Shown one piece after another: positions 47,015-57,900 of a stretch of 64,000 nucleotides of DNA (positions within the stretch are counted from its first letter, which is position 1; each line of letters opens with the position of its first letter). The translations under genes and the position numbers were made by a program. The notes beneath the pieces are model-generated. The model had not been told where the DNA came from. It did no database searches and saw nothing but the letters and a program-made list of their open reading frames with translations. Source of the DNA: Lampris incognitus (taxonomy: Eukaryota; Chordata; Actinopteri; Lampriformes; Lampridae); the NCBI RefSeq assembly GCF_029633865.1, contig NC_079223.1:39024706-39088705 (forward strand), given 5' to 3'.

Positions 47015-49487
47015 ATGATTGCAGCTCTTGGAAAAATGTACCACATCTCGGCTTTCAGCTGGTACGCTTTTATTGTCAAATCTCTTGCTGACAAGGATGG
47101 AGAGGAGCTACCCCAAGGTATCTTCGTGTATGGCGGGCCTTGGAAATACCTCACTTTCTTGAATCTGGTGAGTGGATTTGCGTTAGATCTGTCGCCTTAC
47201 GCCGGCCCGTATCGCCAATCCGAGAGGGAGGGGTAACGCAAAAGTTTTATTTTGATTATTCCAGTTGCTGCAAATGGTGTATTTCGGAGCGGCTGCACTG
47301 AATGACCTTCAGCTTGGGAAGAAGTCGGGAAACACGCTCGGCAGCTGCACAGACCTCCTGTTCGCCGTCTTCGCCTTCCCGGTGGGCATGGTGAGAAACT
47401 ATCACATGGCTTTCTGGTGTGAGAAACTGTTTAGAAGACCTTGTTCCACTTTTCATCACTGAATGGTAGCCGTGCTTTATTGTGACTCCATTTTTGTTTT
47501 TTTTGTTTTTTTGTTTTTTTGTTTTTTTTTTGCATTTTGTTTAGTTTGTTGTTCTACTTTTCTGGGTGATCTTTGCTTATGACAGGGAGTTGGTCTACCC
47601 AGCCACTATTGATGCCTTCTTCCCCCCCTGGATAAACCATGCTATGGTTAGTAAACAGACAGATTTTATGAGCATTTTATAATGAATATTACATTTATAG
47701 AAGCAGCAGTAACCCCCGTATGTAAATCGTCTCATGTAATAAGCAGACCTCGTGTGTGTCCATAGCACTCCTTTGTGCTGCCCATCTTGCTGGGGGAGAT
47801 ACTGATCCAGCCTCACGTCTACCCAAAGGCCAAACATGGCCTTGGAGCACTAGGAGTTGTGGGTTTGGCCTATCTAAGTTGGTAAGTACCACAGGGGAAA
47901 AAAACGTTTTCCTCTCATTACTGATGTAAACCTTAAACACCTTCACCACGAGTCTAGCTTTGTCCCATACAGAAGTTGATAAACTCCAATTTTAGGGGGT
48001 GTCCGGGTAGCATGGCAATCTATTCCATTGCCTACCAACACGGGGATCCTGGTTTGAATCCCCATGTTACCTCCGGCTTGGTTGGGTGTCCCTACAGACA
48101 CAATTGGCCGTGTCTGCTGGTGGGAAGCCGGATGTGGGTATGTGTCCTGGTCACTGCACTATCGCCTCCTCTGGTCGGTCGGGGCGCCTGTTCGGGGGGG
48201 AGGGGGCACTAGAGGGAATAGCGTGATCCTCCCATGCGTGATCCCCCCCTGGTGAAACTCCTCACTGTCAAATGAAAAGAAGCGGCTGGCGACTCCACAT
48301 GTATCGGAGGAGGCATGTGGTAGTCTGCAGCCCTCCCCGGATCAGCCCCAGATACCATCCGGATGTGGGCCACTTCAGGCAATGATGCGGCACTGATGGC
48401 CTTCTTCTTGCCCTGACAAAACGGATGTGAGCCTGAAGTGACCCACATGTATAATAGCAAATATGGCCCAAATATGCCAAATCAAATGTGGGCCTTTTTT
48501 GACAAAGATGCAGCGCTCTCAGCAACATGTAATCTGGATGTGACCCTGAAGTGGCCCGTGTGGTAAATGGTGAATATGACCCAAATATCACAAAACAAAT
48601 ATGGGCCACCTTTGCCAAATATGTGGCACATACGGCATTGCTATGGCTTGGTTCTGACCCAGACCTGGCAGACAGGAGTGGACCGCCCAAGTGCCATCAT
48701 TCCATCTAGTATGTGGGCCGGAGGAAAGTGTCGTGTGGGACGGGTCTGGGCCGCAGCAATTCTGCTATCTGGGGCAGAGGGGATGGCTCGGAAGAGTGGG
48801 GGTAATTGGCCAAGTGCAATTGAGGAGAAAGGGGGGGGGGTTTAAAAATTAAAAATAAAAGTAAAAAAAACTCTAATTTCAGTGGTTGTGAGTTGAAATG
48901 TGTTGATCTTTCTTAGTAATGGAGAGCGTAGTCCAACGTGAGGAACGACAGGCATCGTTTATCACGCCGTGCATCTGCTGATGCAGATGTCCTGAATAGG
49001 TTACAGATTTATCTGTGACGCATTTTACCACAGTTACACATTTGTTAAGGTCCGAGCAGATGAATGCACAGGAATGACAGTTAAGTACAACAATACGGCG
49101 GACAAATCATGGGACGTACACAGGTTTTGCATCATCGTGTCCTAAAATAGAGCTGCACAAGGAAACTGCGATGATGCATAGTGCTTTTCTTCTTCTCTGA
49201 ACTCGTTCTGCAGGGTGGTGTGGGTGTACCTGTCGGTGGGGATCTGGGTTTATCCCCTCCTAGGCCTCTTCAGCACGGCCGGTCTAGTGGGCTTCTTCTT
49301 TCTCAATATGTCCGTGGTCGCCTCGCTCTATCTGCTGGGAGGCAAACTCAGCAGCTGGGTCTGGGGTACGTCACCATTACAAAAGCCTTTTTGTTTTTTT
49401 TAATGAGAGAATACAACAGGTAACCCCTGCCCTCTGCCCTGATCTCTAGGCAAAGATAAGAAGACGTCAACGGGGGAGAGGAAGTGA
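47015..49487 (+). CDS. adtrp: ADTRP (AIG1 family) membrane lipid hydrolase
   Basis: AIG1/ADTRP proteins are multi-pass membrane threonine hydrolases that cleave fatty-acid esters of hydroxy fatty acids; ADTRP also influences TFPI on endothelial cells. Coding exons: 47015-47167, 47265-47390, 47545-47646, 47766-47881, 49214-49365 and 49450-49487, all GT-AG, summing to 687 bases (228 residues; human ADTRP has 230). The sequence reads as about six hydrophobic segments. The catalytic Thr lies in WKYLTFLNL at residue 47, and the catalytic His in INHAMH is about residue 128; both match the positions I recall for the family. ISAFSWYAF and WKYLTFLNLLLQMVYFG are closer to ADTRP than to AIG1. It ends in a basic tail, KDKKTSTGERK. 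An AATAAA is at 49785. The fourth intron carries a SINE. Confidence 0.93.
47996..48842 (+). repeat. tRNA-derived SINE interrupted by a MITE
   Basis: The head GTCCGGGTAGCATGGCAATC and GATCCTGGTTTGAATCCCC give A and B boxes. The body (CTCCTCTGGTCGGTCGGGGC; GAAGCGGCTGGCGACTCCAC; GGAGGAGGCATGTGGTAGTC) is a second SINE family, different from the one at 4985. It stops at 48345 and resumes at 48775 (CAGAGGGGATGGCTCGGAAG) through GGTAATTGGCCAAGTGCAAT to a G-run and A-rich tail. It lies in intron 4 of adtrp. Confidence 0.75.
48346..48774. mobile_element. MITE with CCCCAGATA inverted ends inside the SINE
   Basis: The segment starts CCCCAGATA (48346-48354) and ends TATCTGGGG (48766-48774), a perfect 9-bp terminal inverted repeat. 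CAG occurs on both sides (48343-48345 and 48775-48777) as a likely 3-bp target duplication; removing the element plus one CAG restores a continuous SINE. Inside are repeated blocks of ATGTGGGCC and AAATATGGCCCAAATAT. A 3-bp duplication suggests a PIF/Harbinger-like source; that is inference. Confidence 0.65.
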
Positions 49488-50177
49488 TCGTCGGTCCCTC
49501 TGTGAGGCAGACGTACCTAATGTGCACAGCCAGGCAGATGAAATCCTTCAACTGCAAGTCCTATAAAGAGTCCAACTCAAGTAAAAGGGCTAATTTCTAG
49601 AACTATGATCTTAGTACGGGAAAATAAGCTGTAACACATATACCTCTAACTTACTTTTTTTCACACGTTATCATGGTTTAATGACGTTGGTGATTGTATA
49701 TTTATCAGGGGAGGAGAATCAGCAGAACAAGGAAGCTTTCAGCATTACAGAACACTTGTATAATGTAGTCATGAAAGCAATGCTAATAAAGTGAGTCCTA
49801 CTTTCTGTGTATGTGTGTGTGTGTGTGTGTCTGTTTGTGTGTGTGTATTTCTTAGTTAGTAACAGAGAACGGTTAAATAATGGATTTATAATGACGGAGG
49901 CCCCGCGTCCACAGGAAGGCCAATTTAATCAGAGTGGCAGCTAATTTAACAGTGAGTCCTTTGTGAGGAAAATGGTTTTCCTCATTCACTGCCAGTTACA
50001 TGTTACCTAGACTGCTAATAATCCATCAGTCATGGGGCGAATGGGAGCTCGTGGTGGAGGCACATTATCGCACAGTCCTGCGTGGTCTGACGGAGCCACA
50101 GATCCCTGAATAGCGGCAATGAGAGCCGGGTTTTGTCGTCCATGAGCCGCCTGCTGTCTCCTACACATGTCAGTCCC
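49488..50177. other. adtrp 3' region
   Basis: It contains the AATAAA at 49785-49790 and a short interrupted (TG)n tract at about 49808-49848. No other feature is seen. Confidence 0.4.
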
Positions 50178-51047
50178 TCAAGTGGATCCTCCGCGCAAGT
50201 CCCTGAAGCCCTTGAGATGGTGGAGATAGTTGGGGTCCGCGTCAACCAATCCAGCTGATAGGATTCTGGCCAGCAAGTGCACATCCTCTTCATTCAGATC
50301 TTTCTGTTGAATGTCAGAATGAATGCAAGATGAAATATCAGTTGTTTATTTTTTTTATAGCATGGTTATGCAAGATCAGAGGTCAACTAGCCTCTCACGT
50401 TTTTGTTGCTGGTGGAGTTTGCAGGCGGTTGGAGTTTTCCCTCTTTGTTTCCCTGTCAAAGACAATAGTCACCGTTTCAGAAGGGCAAATCATTCTACAC
50501 GCTGTCATGCTGTTATTCTCCTGGTGACATTTCCTAACACCATATTCACATTCAGCATCCACTTATTCCAAGCAATATGGTATACTGTACACCCCATTTA
50601 TTATATAGTAATTGTATATTTACTGATTCCAAATGATGGTGAAAAGCAAAGTAAACGATGTTTCCCAGTTATGTTGTGACATTTCTTTGAGAGCCACATG
50701 TTGTTTTGAACATCTGGCGCGTGACACGGTATACACTGATATGATTGAGATTCATAGGACAAAAAAATATTACTGTGTCATTTTGAGCAACAGAAAATGA
50801 GAGAAAATCAAAACGTATGAAAGGAGAAAATTGCATTGGAAACTCACCTCTTTAAGTCCATTGGTGAGGCACATTATGATGAATAGGAGGACGATGACGG
50901 TCTGAACATGTTCAAAGGAAACACCAGAGACATGAAACACGGTTATAAGCTGGAACTGGCATCTACTTAAAGACGATAAAAACAAATAAATTGGTGAAAA
51001 ATAGTTGTTGTTGTTGTTTTTTTACTCACTCCTGCTATGTACAGCAT
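50178..51047 (-). CDS. Candidate small secreted-peptide gene, three exons
   Basis: I do not recognise this gene. Three minus-strand exons join in phase 0 with consensus splice sites: 51047-51030 (MLYIAG, donor GGA|GTGAGT), 50901-50848 (TVIVLLFIIMCLTNGLKE, acceptor TTCAG, donor GAG|GTGAGT), and 50303-50178 (KDLNEEDVHLLARILSAGLV, then DADPNYLHHLKGFRDLRGGS, T, stop; acceptor CAACAG). The product is 65 residues: a short start, a hydrophobic core of about 17 residues followed by CLTNG like a signal peptide, and an acidic-to-basic mature part of about 41-45 residues with no cysteine. It could be a small secreted or single-pass membrane protein. A different frame downstream of the stop is also open to about 50030, so a frame break and longer protein cannot be excluded. 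It lies tail-to-tail with adtrp and head-to-head with herc4. Confidence 0.5.
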
Positions 51048-51249
51048 GTGTATCCCCCACGTCTCCGTCCTGCTTGTGAGATGATGTGTGTCTTAATGTG
51101 TGTTAGGTAGAGTCCTGCTCCAGCAACACCTCATCCCTGTTAGAGCGGAGGAGGAACGTGCCGTGAAGGACCAGAAATACAGGACAAACTGCATTTTTAA
51201 GAGGCACACACACCTGAAAGATGTAATCGTGACATACATGGCGGTGCCA

Positions 51250-51932
51250 TTACGTAAATGAAGGCCTAAGATGGGCTGATATGATGAAAACAGCCCCCCC
51301 CCTCGCTATTCTCTGCATTTTGCTATTGTGAGACAGGAGTAAAAGACAGGAATTTGTTCGTCAGTGGTCTTTGCTTTTACACGAATTCCAATTTCTTTTT
51401 GAAATCATTTGGAAAAAGATCGAAATAGAAGTTTCTTGGAATGATACTTTGGTTTTCTGTAGATATTGCCATATTTTATGAATGAATGCATGAAAACCCA
51501 CCTTGGCAGGTCCACACATCCTCATTCACCTATCTGTATGATATGTCCGAGATAAACATCTCCTGTCTTCTAAACTGCATTTGGTGATGGGGACGTATTT
51601 GCATCTCTATCTAAATGTGATTTTTGGTACTTGGAGAGAATATTAGTCACTTGGTGACTATCCGTTAGATAGTTAGGTGGTTAGTTTCCATTAAATTCGC
51701 CAGAAGGCGCCAGAGTTACAGATTTACAGGACCACCTGATATTTAATAGGCCTCAGTAATTGAATCAGATATTTTGAGTTATTACATGAGGTCATCAGTT
51801 TCACAACATTTTAAAAAGTAACCAGCACACCATCACATTTTTAATCAAGCCAGCTCGCAGAGCAGAGGGCCAGTGCAAGATTGAAAGTAAAAATGTAGTG
51901 TAAGAGGAACCGTGCAAATATTAACCTCATAA

Positions 51933-51968
<36 letters not shown>

Positions 51969-52700
51969 CGTGTGCGTGTGTGTGTGCGTGCGTGCGTGTG
52001 TGGTGTTTGCCCACGGGCTAATACGTTTAAAGTGGTTGAAAATTAATGCTCGTAGTACTCACTTATGTCCATTTGCTTAATTGCAATGCATTTTCCGCTT
52101 GTGATATACATTGTATACGTTGATGATGATGATTGTTATTATATCTTAACCCACAGCGGGGCTCTCCTGGTAAACAAGTCATTCAAGCCCCCGTCTAGAA
52201 CATTTCAGCTGCTTCGCGACTTTTCCTTGTCTGTCACTGCTTGTAGGTAGGACAAAGTATCACTTCCGGCTTGAGCATTTTAATTCCAAAATAAAGCCAT
52301 AGAGCGGTGTTTCTCAACCCTACCTCATGTGCCGCCCCACAGTTAAAAATCTCGATATAAGGTTGTGACCTCTTTTCTGACCTCAGAAGTGAATTCACCT
52401 TTTTTTGTGAACAATTATTTATTGTTTAAGCATCAGCGAAACACAGCCGAGATTAAGTTAAGGGATTCTTGCAAGAGCAACACACTAAGAAAAAAAATCT
52501 CACGAGTTGTTTGTTTGTTTATTTGTTTGTTTTTAAAGCAATACCACCTTTCAGGTTAAAATGTTTAGAATAGAACACGAAAGAGGAAGCCATCATAAAG
52601 GGCGTGATTTTCTAAATGTGTTAATCAATGGCTTTTTGCTTCACTTATGTACATTTTGTTTCATAAATAAATCGTCCCAAACTGTTTCGACTTTAATTTA
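51250..52700. other. Intergenic, no supported gene
   Basis: This stretch holds a (TG)n/(TGCG)n microsatellite at about 51937-52001. The rest is AT-rich with no coding signature. Confidence 0.4.
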
Positions 52701-52702
52701 AG

Positions 52703-52944
52703 CAATCACAGAAAGTTGAATCAGTTCATGTGGCCACAACGTTTGTGGAGATCACTCATCTAAGTGACCTCTTCAGTCTGACTGCAGGTATACATGTGCA
52801 AATTACCGTGACCATTAACTAGAGTTACCATGGCAATGTGTACTATTCACCCTGAGACTGAAGAAGTCACTTAGATGAGCGATGAAACATTTCTCTCAAT
52901 AAACGTTTGTGTCCAGAATGAGCTGATTCAACTTTCTGTGATTG
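52703..52944. repeat. Foldback/MITE with long inverted repeats
   Basis: Terminal arms of 21 bases are exact reverse complements (52703-52723 and 52924-52944). Inside, a second inverted pair (CACTCATCTAAGTGACCTCT on the left; its near-complement in GAAGAAGTCACTTAGATGAG on the right) brings the total paired length to about 80 bases per arm around a 50-base centre. It has no coding capacity. A related, interrupted copy is at 43701-44795. Confidence 0.85.
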
Positions 52945-53179
52945 TCTTACCTTGATTATTGAGCATGCATAGACGCTCAAGTAACTAAGCAAGTCACAGG
53001 GTATAGATAGTGATCATTTTAAAACCTGACAATCTTGAGAGCAATGTTACACATATTCGTTGTTTGCCCTGGCTATAGATATAGACTAAATAATATGACA
53101 ATAACACGAAGTTATTTTCGAGTGAGGGAGTTGATCGTTGGGTGTGTTTGGCCACTGGGACTTTTATTTTTTTAAACAT

Positions 53180-53384
53180 GCTGGGACCGGATGTTGACGT
53201 TTCAACGGGAAGCTTCTCATCTCTTTCTTTCGCGCGCCCCCTCCCTCTACATTTCCTCGGGCACAGTCTCCGTCGACCAGACATCCAGACGAATGGTTTG
53301 GGTAGTTTTTCTTAGTTTACTTGAAGGTTGCCACTTGCTTTTCCCATTGACCATGAAAATGCATGTTATTCGAGGAGGTAGCGG
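53180..53384 (+). promoter_or_regulatory. Putative herc4 promoter and non-coding exon 1
   Basis: A CpG-containing stretch (CTTTCGCGCGCCCCCTCCCT near 53227-53246) is followed by a plausible donor GCGG|GTAAGG after 53384. The first coding exon has an acceptor at 54074-54075 (CCACAG), so a non-coding first exon is required somewhere upstream. The exact start is unknown. Confidence 0.4.
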
Positions 53385-54120
53385 GTAAGGTATCTCCTGC
53401 TAGCGGTATAATTAGCCAAGGAGTTCCCAGACCTCGTGTGGCGTGAATTGGTTTTTTTTTAGCACTATCTAGTCTGCTAATGTTTTCGTTAATCTGAATG
53501 GGGGTCTTCAGTTGTTATTGCATGTGGTGTTAATAACTCACCATGACGAACTATTCAAATTAACCGTTAGCTCTTGGTCAGCTTGCTAACCTGCGATGGC
53601 TTATTGTAGAAGAAATGGCTACGATGTGACGTGATGACCATTTGGCGTACGTTAAATCGCTAAGTCTTTAATGATTTCAATTGACTTTAAAAGCTTATAG
53701 AATATGTGCTTACCTGGGGCACATACATGCATACAGACACACACATCGAGGCCAGCATTAACTTAGTGAGCGTACGCTTCCAGTTACGGCAATGTCACGT
53801 CCAGCAGCTTGTTGACGTTAACTTGACCATATCTGTCTAAATAGATTCACTCTTGTAATCCAGCTAACTAGAGGGGCTCGTTTATAGACAATAACGGTGC
53901 CACACGAACTCGGCTGTTTTCTTTAGCGTTAGCTATCAAGCTAGCGAGCTGACAGTAGCTGGTGGTGTGTTGCTGATCGAAAACCACGATCCATATGAGA
54001 CGGGGATTTAACCGACTACTGTAAAAGTCAAACTTGCTAAAAATAAAAAAAGACCTTTCTCTCTCCCTTCCACAGTTAAGGAGATCCTGTCGGGTTTGCT
54101 AGTAAAAGGGGAATGCTGAA

Positions 54121-54967
54121 ATGCTGTGTTGGGGCAATGCTTCCTATGGACAGCTAGGTTTGGGTGGGATAGATGAGGAGATCGTGGTGGAGCCCCGGAA
54201 ATGTGAGTTCTTCGATGGGAAGCAGGTGCGGGATGTGGGCTGCGGCCGAAGGCACACGGCCTTCCTGCTGGAGGATGGGACAGTATATACCTGTGGCTGC
54301 AATGACTTGGGACAGCTGGGACACGAGAAGTCTCGAAAGAAGCCAGGTCGGTGGAATTTGTTTTACTGTTTATCTGTATTTATTTTCATAAATATTTGAC
54401 CAGATCAAAAAAAACATTTCGCTTTGTGTCCCCCATTAGAGCAGGTTGTGGCGCTGGATGCACAGAACATTGTGGCAGTGTCCTGTGGAGAGGCTCATAC
54501 ACTTGCACTGAATGACAAAGGGCAGGTTTTCTCTTGGGGTCTAGGCTCCGATGGGCAGTTGGGCCTTAATAACTTTGAAGAATGTATTCGTGTGCCTAGG
54601 TAAATTAGGCAGCTGATTTTCAGATATTTGCATGAAACATTTTGGCTGTTTTCTACCATTAGTCTATTACTTCATTTGCCTATTATTACATTCTATTGAA
54701 AGACACTCCGAAACAAAAACATGTCAGGTTATTGGTATGGCAGCACAGTGGCTCAGTGGCTAGTGCAGTCGCCTCACAGCAAGACGGTCCTGGGTTCGAG
54801 CCCCGGGGTAGTCCAACCTTGGTGGGTCATCCGGGGTCTGTGTGGAGTGTGCATGTTCTCCCCGTGTGTGCGTGGGTTCCTTCCAGGGGCTCCGGTTTCC
54901 TCCCACAGTCCAAAGACATGTAAATCAGGTGAATTGGCCGTACTAAATTGTCCCTAGGTATGAATGT

Positions 54968-54999
<32 letters not shown>

Positions 55000-57900
55000 G
55001 AGCGGGCCCTGTGATGGCCCGGTGGCCTGTCCAGGGTGTCTCCCTGCCTGCTGCCCAATTACTGCTGGAATAGGCTCCAGTATCCCCACGACCCTGAAAG
55101 CAGGATAAGCGGTTCAGATAATGGATGTATGGATGGTTATTGGTGTATGCTGTTTTCAGTGTTGAAGAATAATGTGTATATACACTTTGTGTTGTCTAGA
55201 AAACAGCTGACTCCAGTATTGTATGTTTATCTACAATTTTGAAAGAGGAGAATAGCTTGTATGAAAGTAACGAACTCTTTTTTTTCCCTCTCTGTTTGAA
55301 AATACCAGAAACATCAAGAGTTTGTCAGATGTTCAAATTGCTCAGGTAGCCTGTGGATATTGGCACTCACTTGCTCTTTCCAAAGGTGAGAATGAACTTA
55401 TTTATGTAACACCCAGCCTTCAGAACATAAATTTCCTCATTTTCTTATTAATTTGTTCAATTTCATCTTATATTAATATCTTTCTCTTAGGGGGCCAAGT
55501 CTTCTGCTGGGGTCAGAACCGATATGGACAACTGGGTGTGGGAATAGAGGGACAAGGCATTTCCACCCCGCAAGTAATCCAGTCTTTGCAAGGAATTCCT
55601 TTTGCCCAGATCTCAGCAGGGGGTGCTCACAGCTTTGCCCTTACACTCTCAGGGGCAGTCTTTGGTTGGGGGTGCAATAAGTTTGGGCAACTGGGCCTCA
55701 ATGACAACAACGGTTAGCCTTAACAACAGTTAAAATCTCAAGATGTGCTGTAAATGCTCGGATGAGCCTATGTGGTTAAACTAATTTTCCAAAGGTCTCT
55801 TTCAGATCGATGTTTTCCAACTCTGCTGAAGTCTCTTAGGTCACAGAGGGTGATTTACATCTGCTGTGGAGAGGACCACACAGCAGCCCTGACCAAGTTA
55901 AGCTAAACCCTCCCTTTGTTGCCTTTTAGAGGTATAGTGTCCTGGGTGGGGTCTTGGGTGGAGTTACAGTAGTGCACAGCACAGTGGGGAAATGGCCACT
56001 AGGCAAAAATTGGCAAGTTTTGACTGTGGCTGATACATTTGCACACATTTGCTAATTTGCCGGGCAGGCCTTTTCTGTGGTACACCATGTTTGGGTGATT
56101 AAAGCAGCAGTAGGCAACTTTTTTTGCTTTAGCTTATCATTATGAAGTAAATGTTGATTACGCAGTGTAATGGCTATAGAATAATGACCCCATCGACGTT
56201 TAGATTGGTTCCCTATAAGCCTCGCTTTCACTATGCAATTCTGTCTGCCACCATGTATGATCTTGTGGGAAAATGAAGGCTTGGTTTACAGCACAAAGGA
56301 AGTGTGTCAACCATTGTGCAACCAAAATAGGAAGAGGATAGTGCATTTGTTTTACCCAGTAGCGGAAATGTCAGACAGTGGAACAACCAAAGTGACAGTG
56401 GAAACTACCCGGCAAGAGAAAAAGAACCCTGTTAACAGAGGAGGCAAAGAAGGCGAAGAGGAAGAGTGATAGAAACAGAGGTAAAACAAGAGTGAACCTT
56501 GGACGGGTATTCACTCGATGGAGTGAGCTACGGTGTTGTATCGTACTCTGTTTCCCCTTAGCCAGATGAAATTATTTGCATGGAAATAGGTTAGCTATTG
56601 GTTAAGATTAGGTTAAGGTAAGCTTAGGGTTAGGTTGAAGTTAGGTTAGGGTTAGGTTGAGGTTAGGTTAAGATTAATCAAGCATCCCGGTTGTGTATCG
56701 AATTCTGACTAGGGGGAAACACATCTAAACAGGGAAACAGTTCGATGCAACACCCGTGACTTGAGAGGATTAAGAACCTGCCTACTTATTAATACTACCA
56801 GATGGTTACCTCTGCCTTTATCATAGCATTGAGACCGGGGTTCCTAGTTCAAATTGGGATTCTTAGAGTTGTATCTTGCTTTGGACAGTAGCCAGGCTGC
56901 GAATAAATGGAAGTGATCCACTTGTCATTGCGACAGCAGGCAAACAATGAAAACACTTGGAAATGCTAGTGGGGAAAGCTGAAAAGTTTTCTACAGCTGC
57001 TTTAAATAGTGAAAACAAGCAGGTGGTGGGTTTCAGAGTCCATCAACCACTGTGTCTTGGCCAGCCAAATGTCTTTTAACCAATTAGTATATAGTTGATC
57101 AACCGTGCGAGTTACATCAAATCAAGTCTGTTACACTATTGTGTTTACATCCTGTACATTTTCTCTACATACCTAACTCTTAAATGGTGTTCAATAGCTT
57201 TTGGCTTTGCTGTACTCTTCTGCCAATGGAAAAGTTTGAATAACTTGTGTTGTGTTTGTAGGAAGGTGGTGTGTTTACATTCGGAGCAGGTGGATATGGC
57301 CAGCTTGGACACAATTCTACAAATCATGAGATCAACCCCAGGAAAGTTTTTGAACTCATGGGAAACGTGGTCACACAGATTGCATGTGGAAGGTAAGGTC
57401 CACAATATGTTCTTTGTTACATGTGCGGGTACACTACAGAATCTCATGCAGCAAAAATTCTTAGCTATTGAAGTGAAATTTCAGGACTCCTGCCCTATCG
57501 CAGGCTGTTTTATTTTTCGTATCATATAATGGCCTGTACTAATGTAATATCAGTGACGCAGAATCATAGAAATGATGTAAAGGAAAAAATCTGAAATCGG
57601 TTTTTAAATATATATGCTTTTAAGGCAGCACACTTTGGCATACATCCCATCTTCTGGAAAAATGGACTCCTTTGGGCTTGGAGGGAATGGCCAGCTTGGT
57701 ACACGCTCCACTTGCAATAGGAAAAGCCCTGCACCTGTCAAAGGTTCCTGGGTAGCCGCTAACTGTCCAATCTCGGCAAACGCAGGTGAACAGTGTTCCT
57801 AATGCCTACTAAAAGAAGCGTAAACATTATTTGTTGGTTTGCACTTAAATGTTACTCTTAAACATGGTGACTTAAAAGGCAGGGTGAGGAATTTAAGAGT

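Noticed and set aside
52994-53284. 96-codon minus-strand frame over the herc4 promoter
   Set aside because: Basic low-complexity translation of CpG-rich promoter sequence with no homology.
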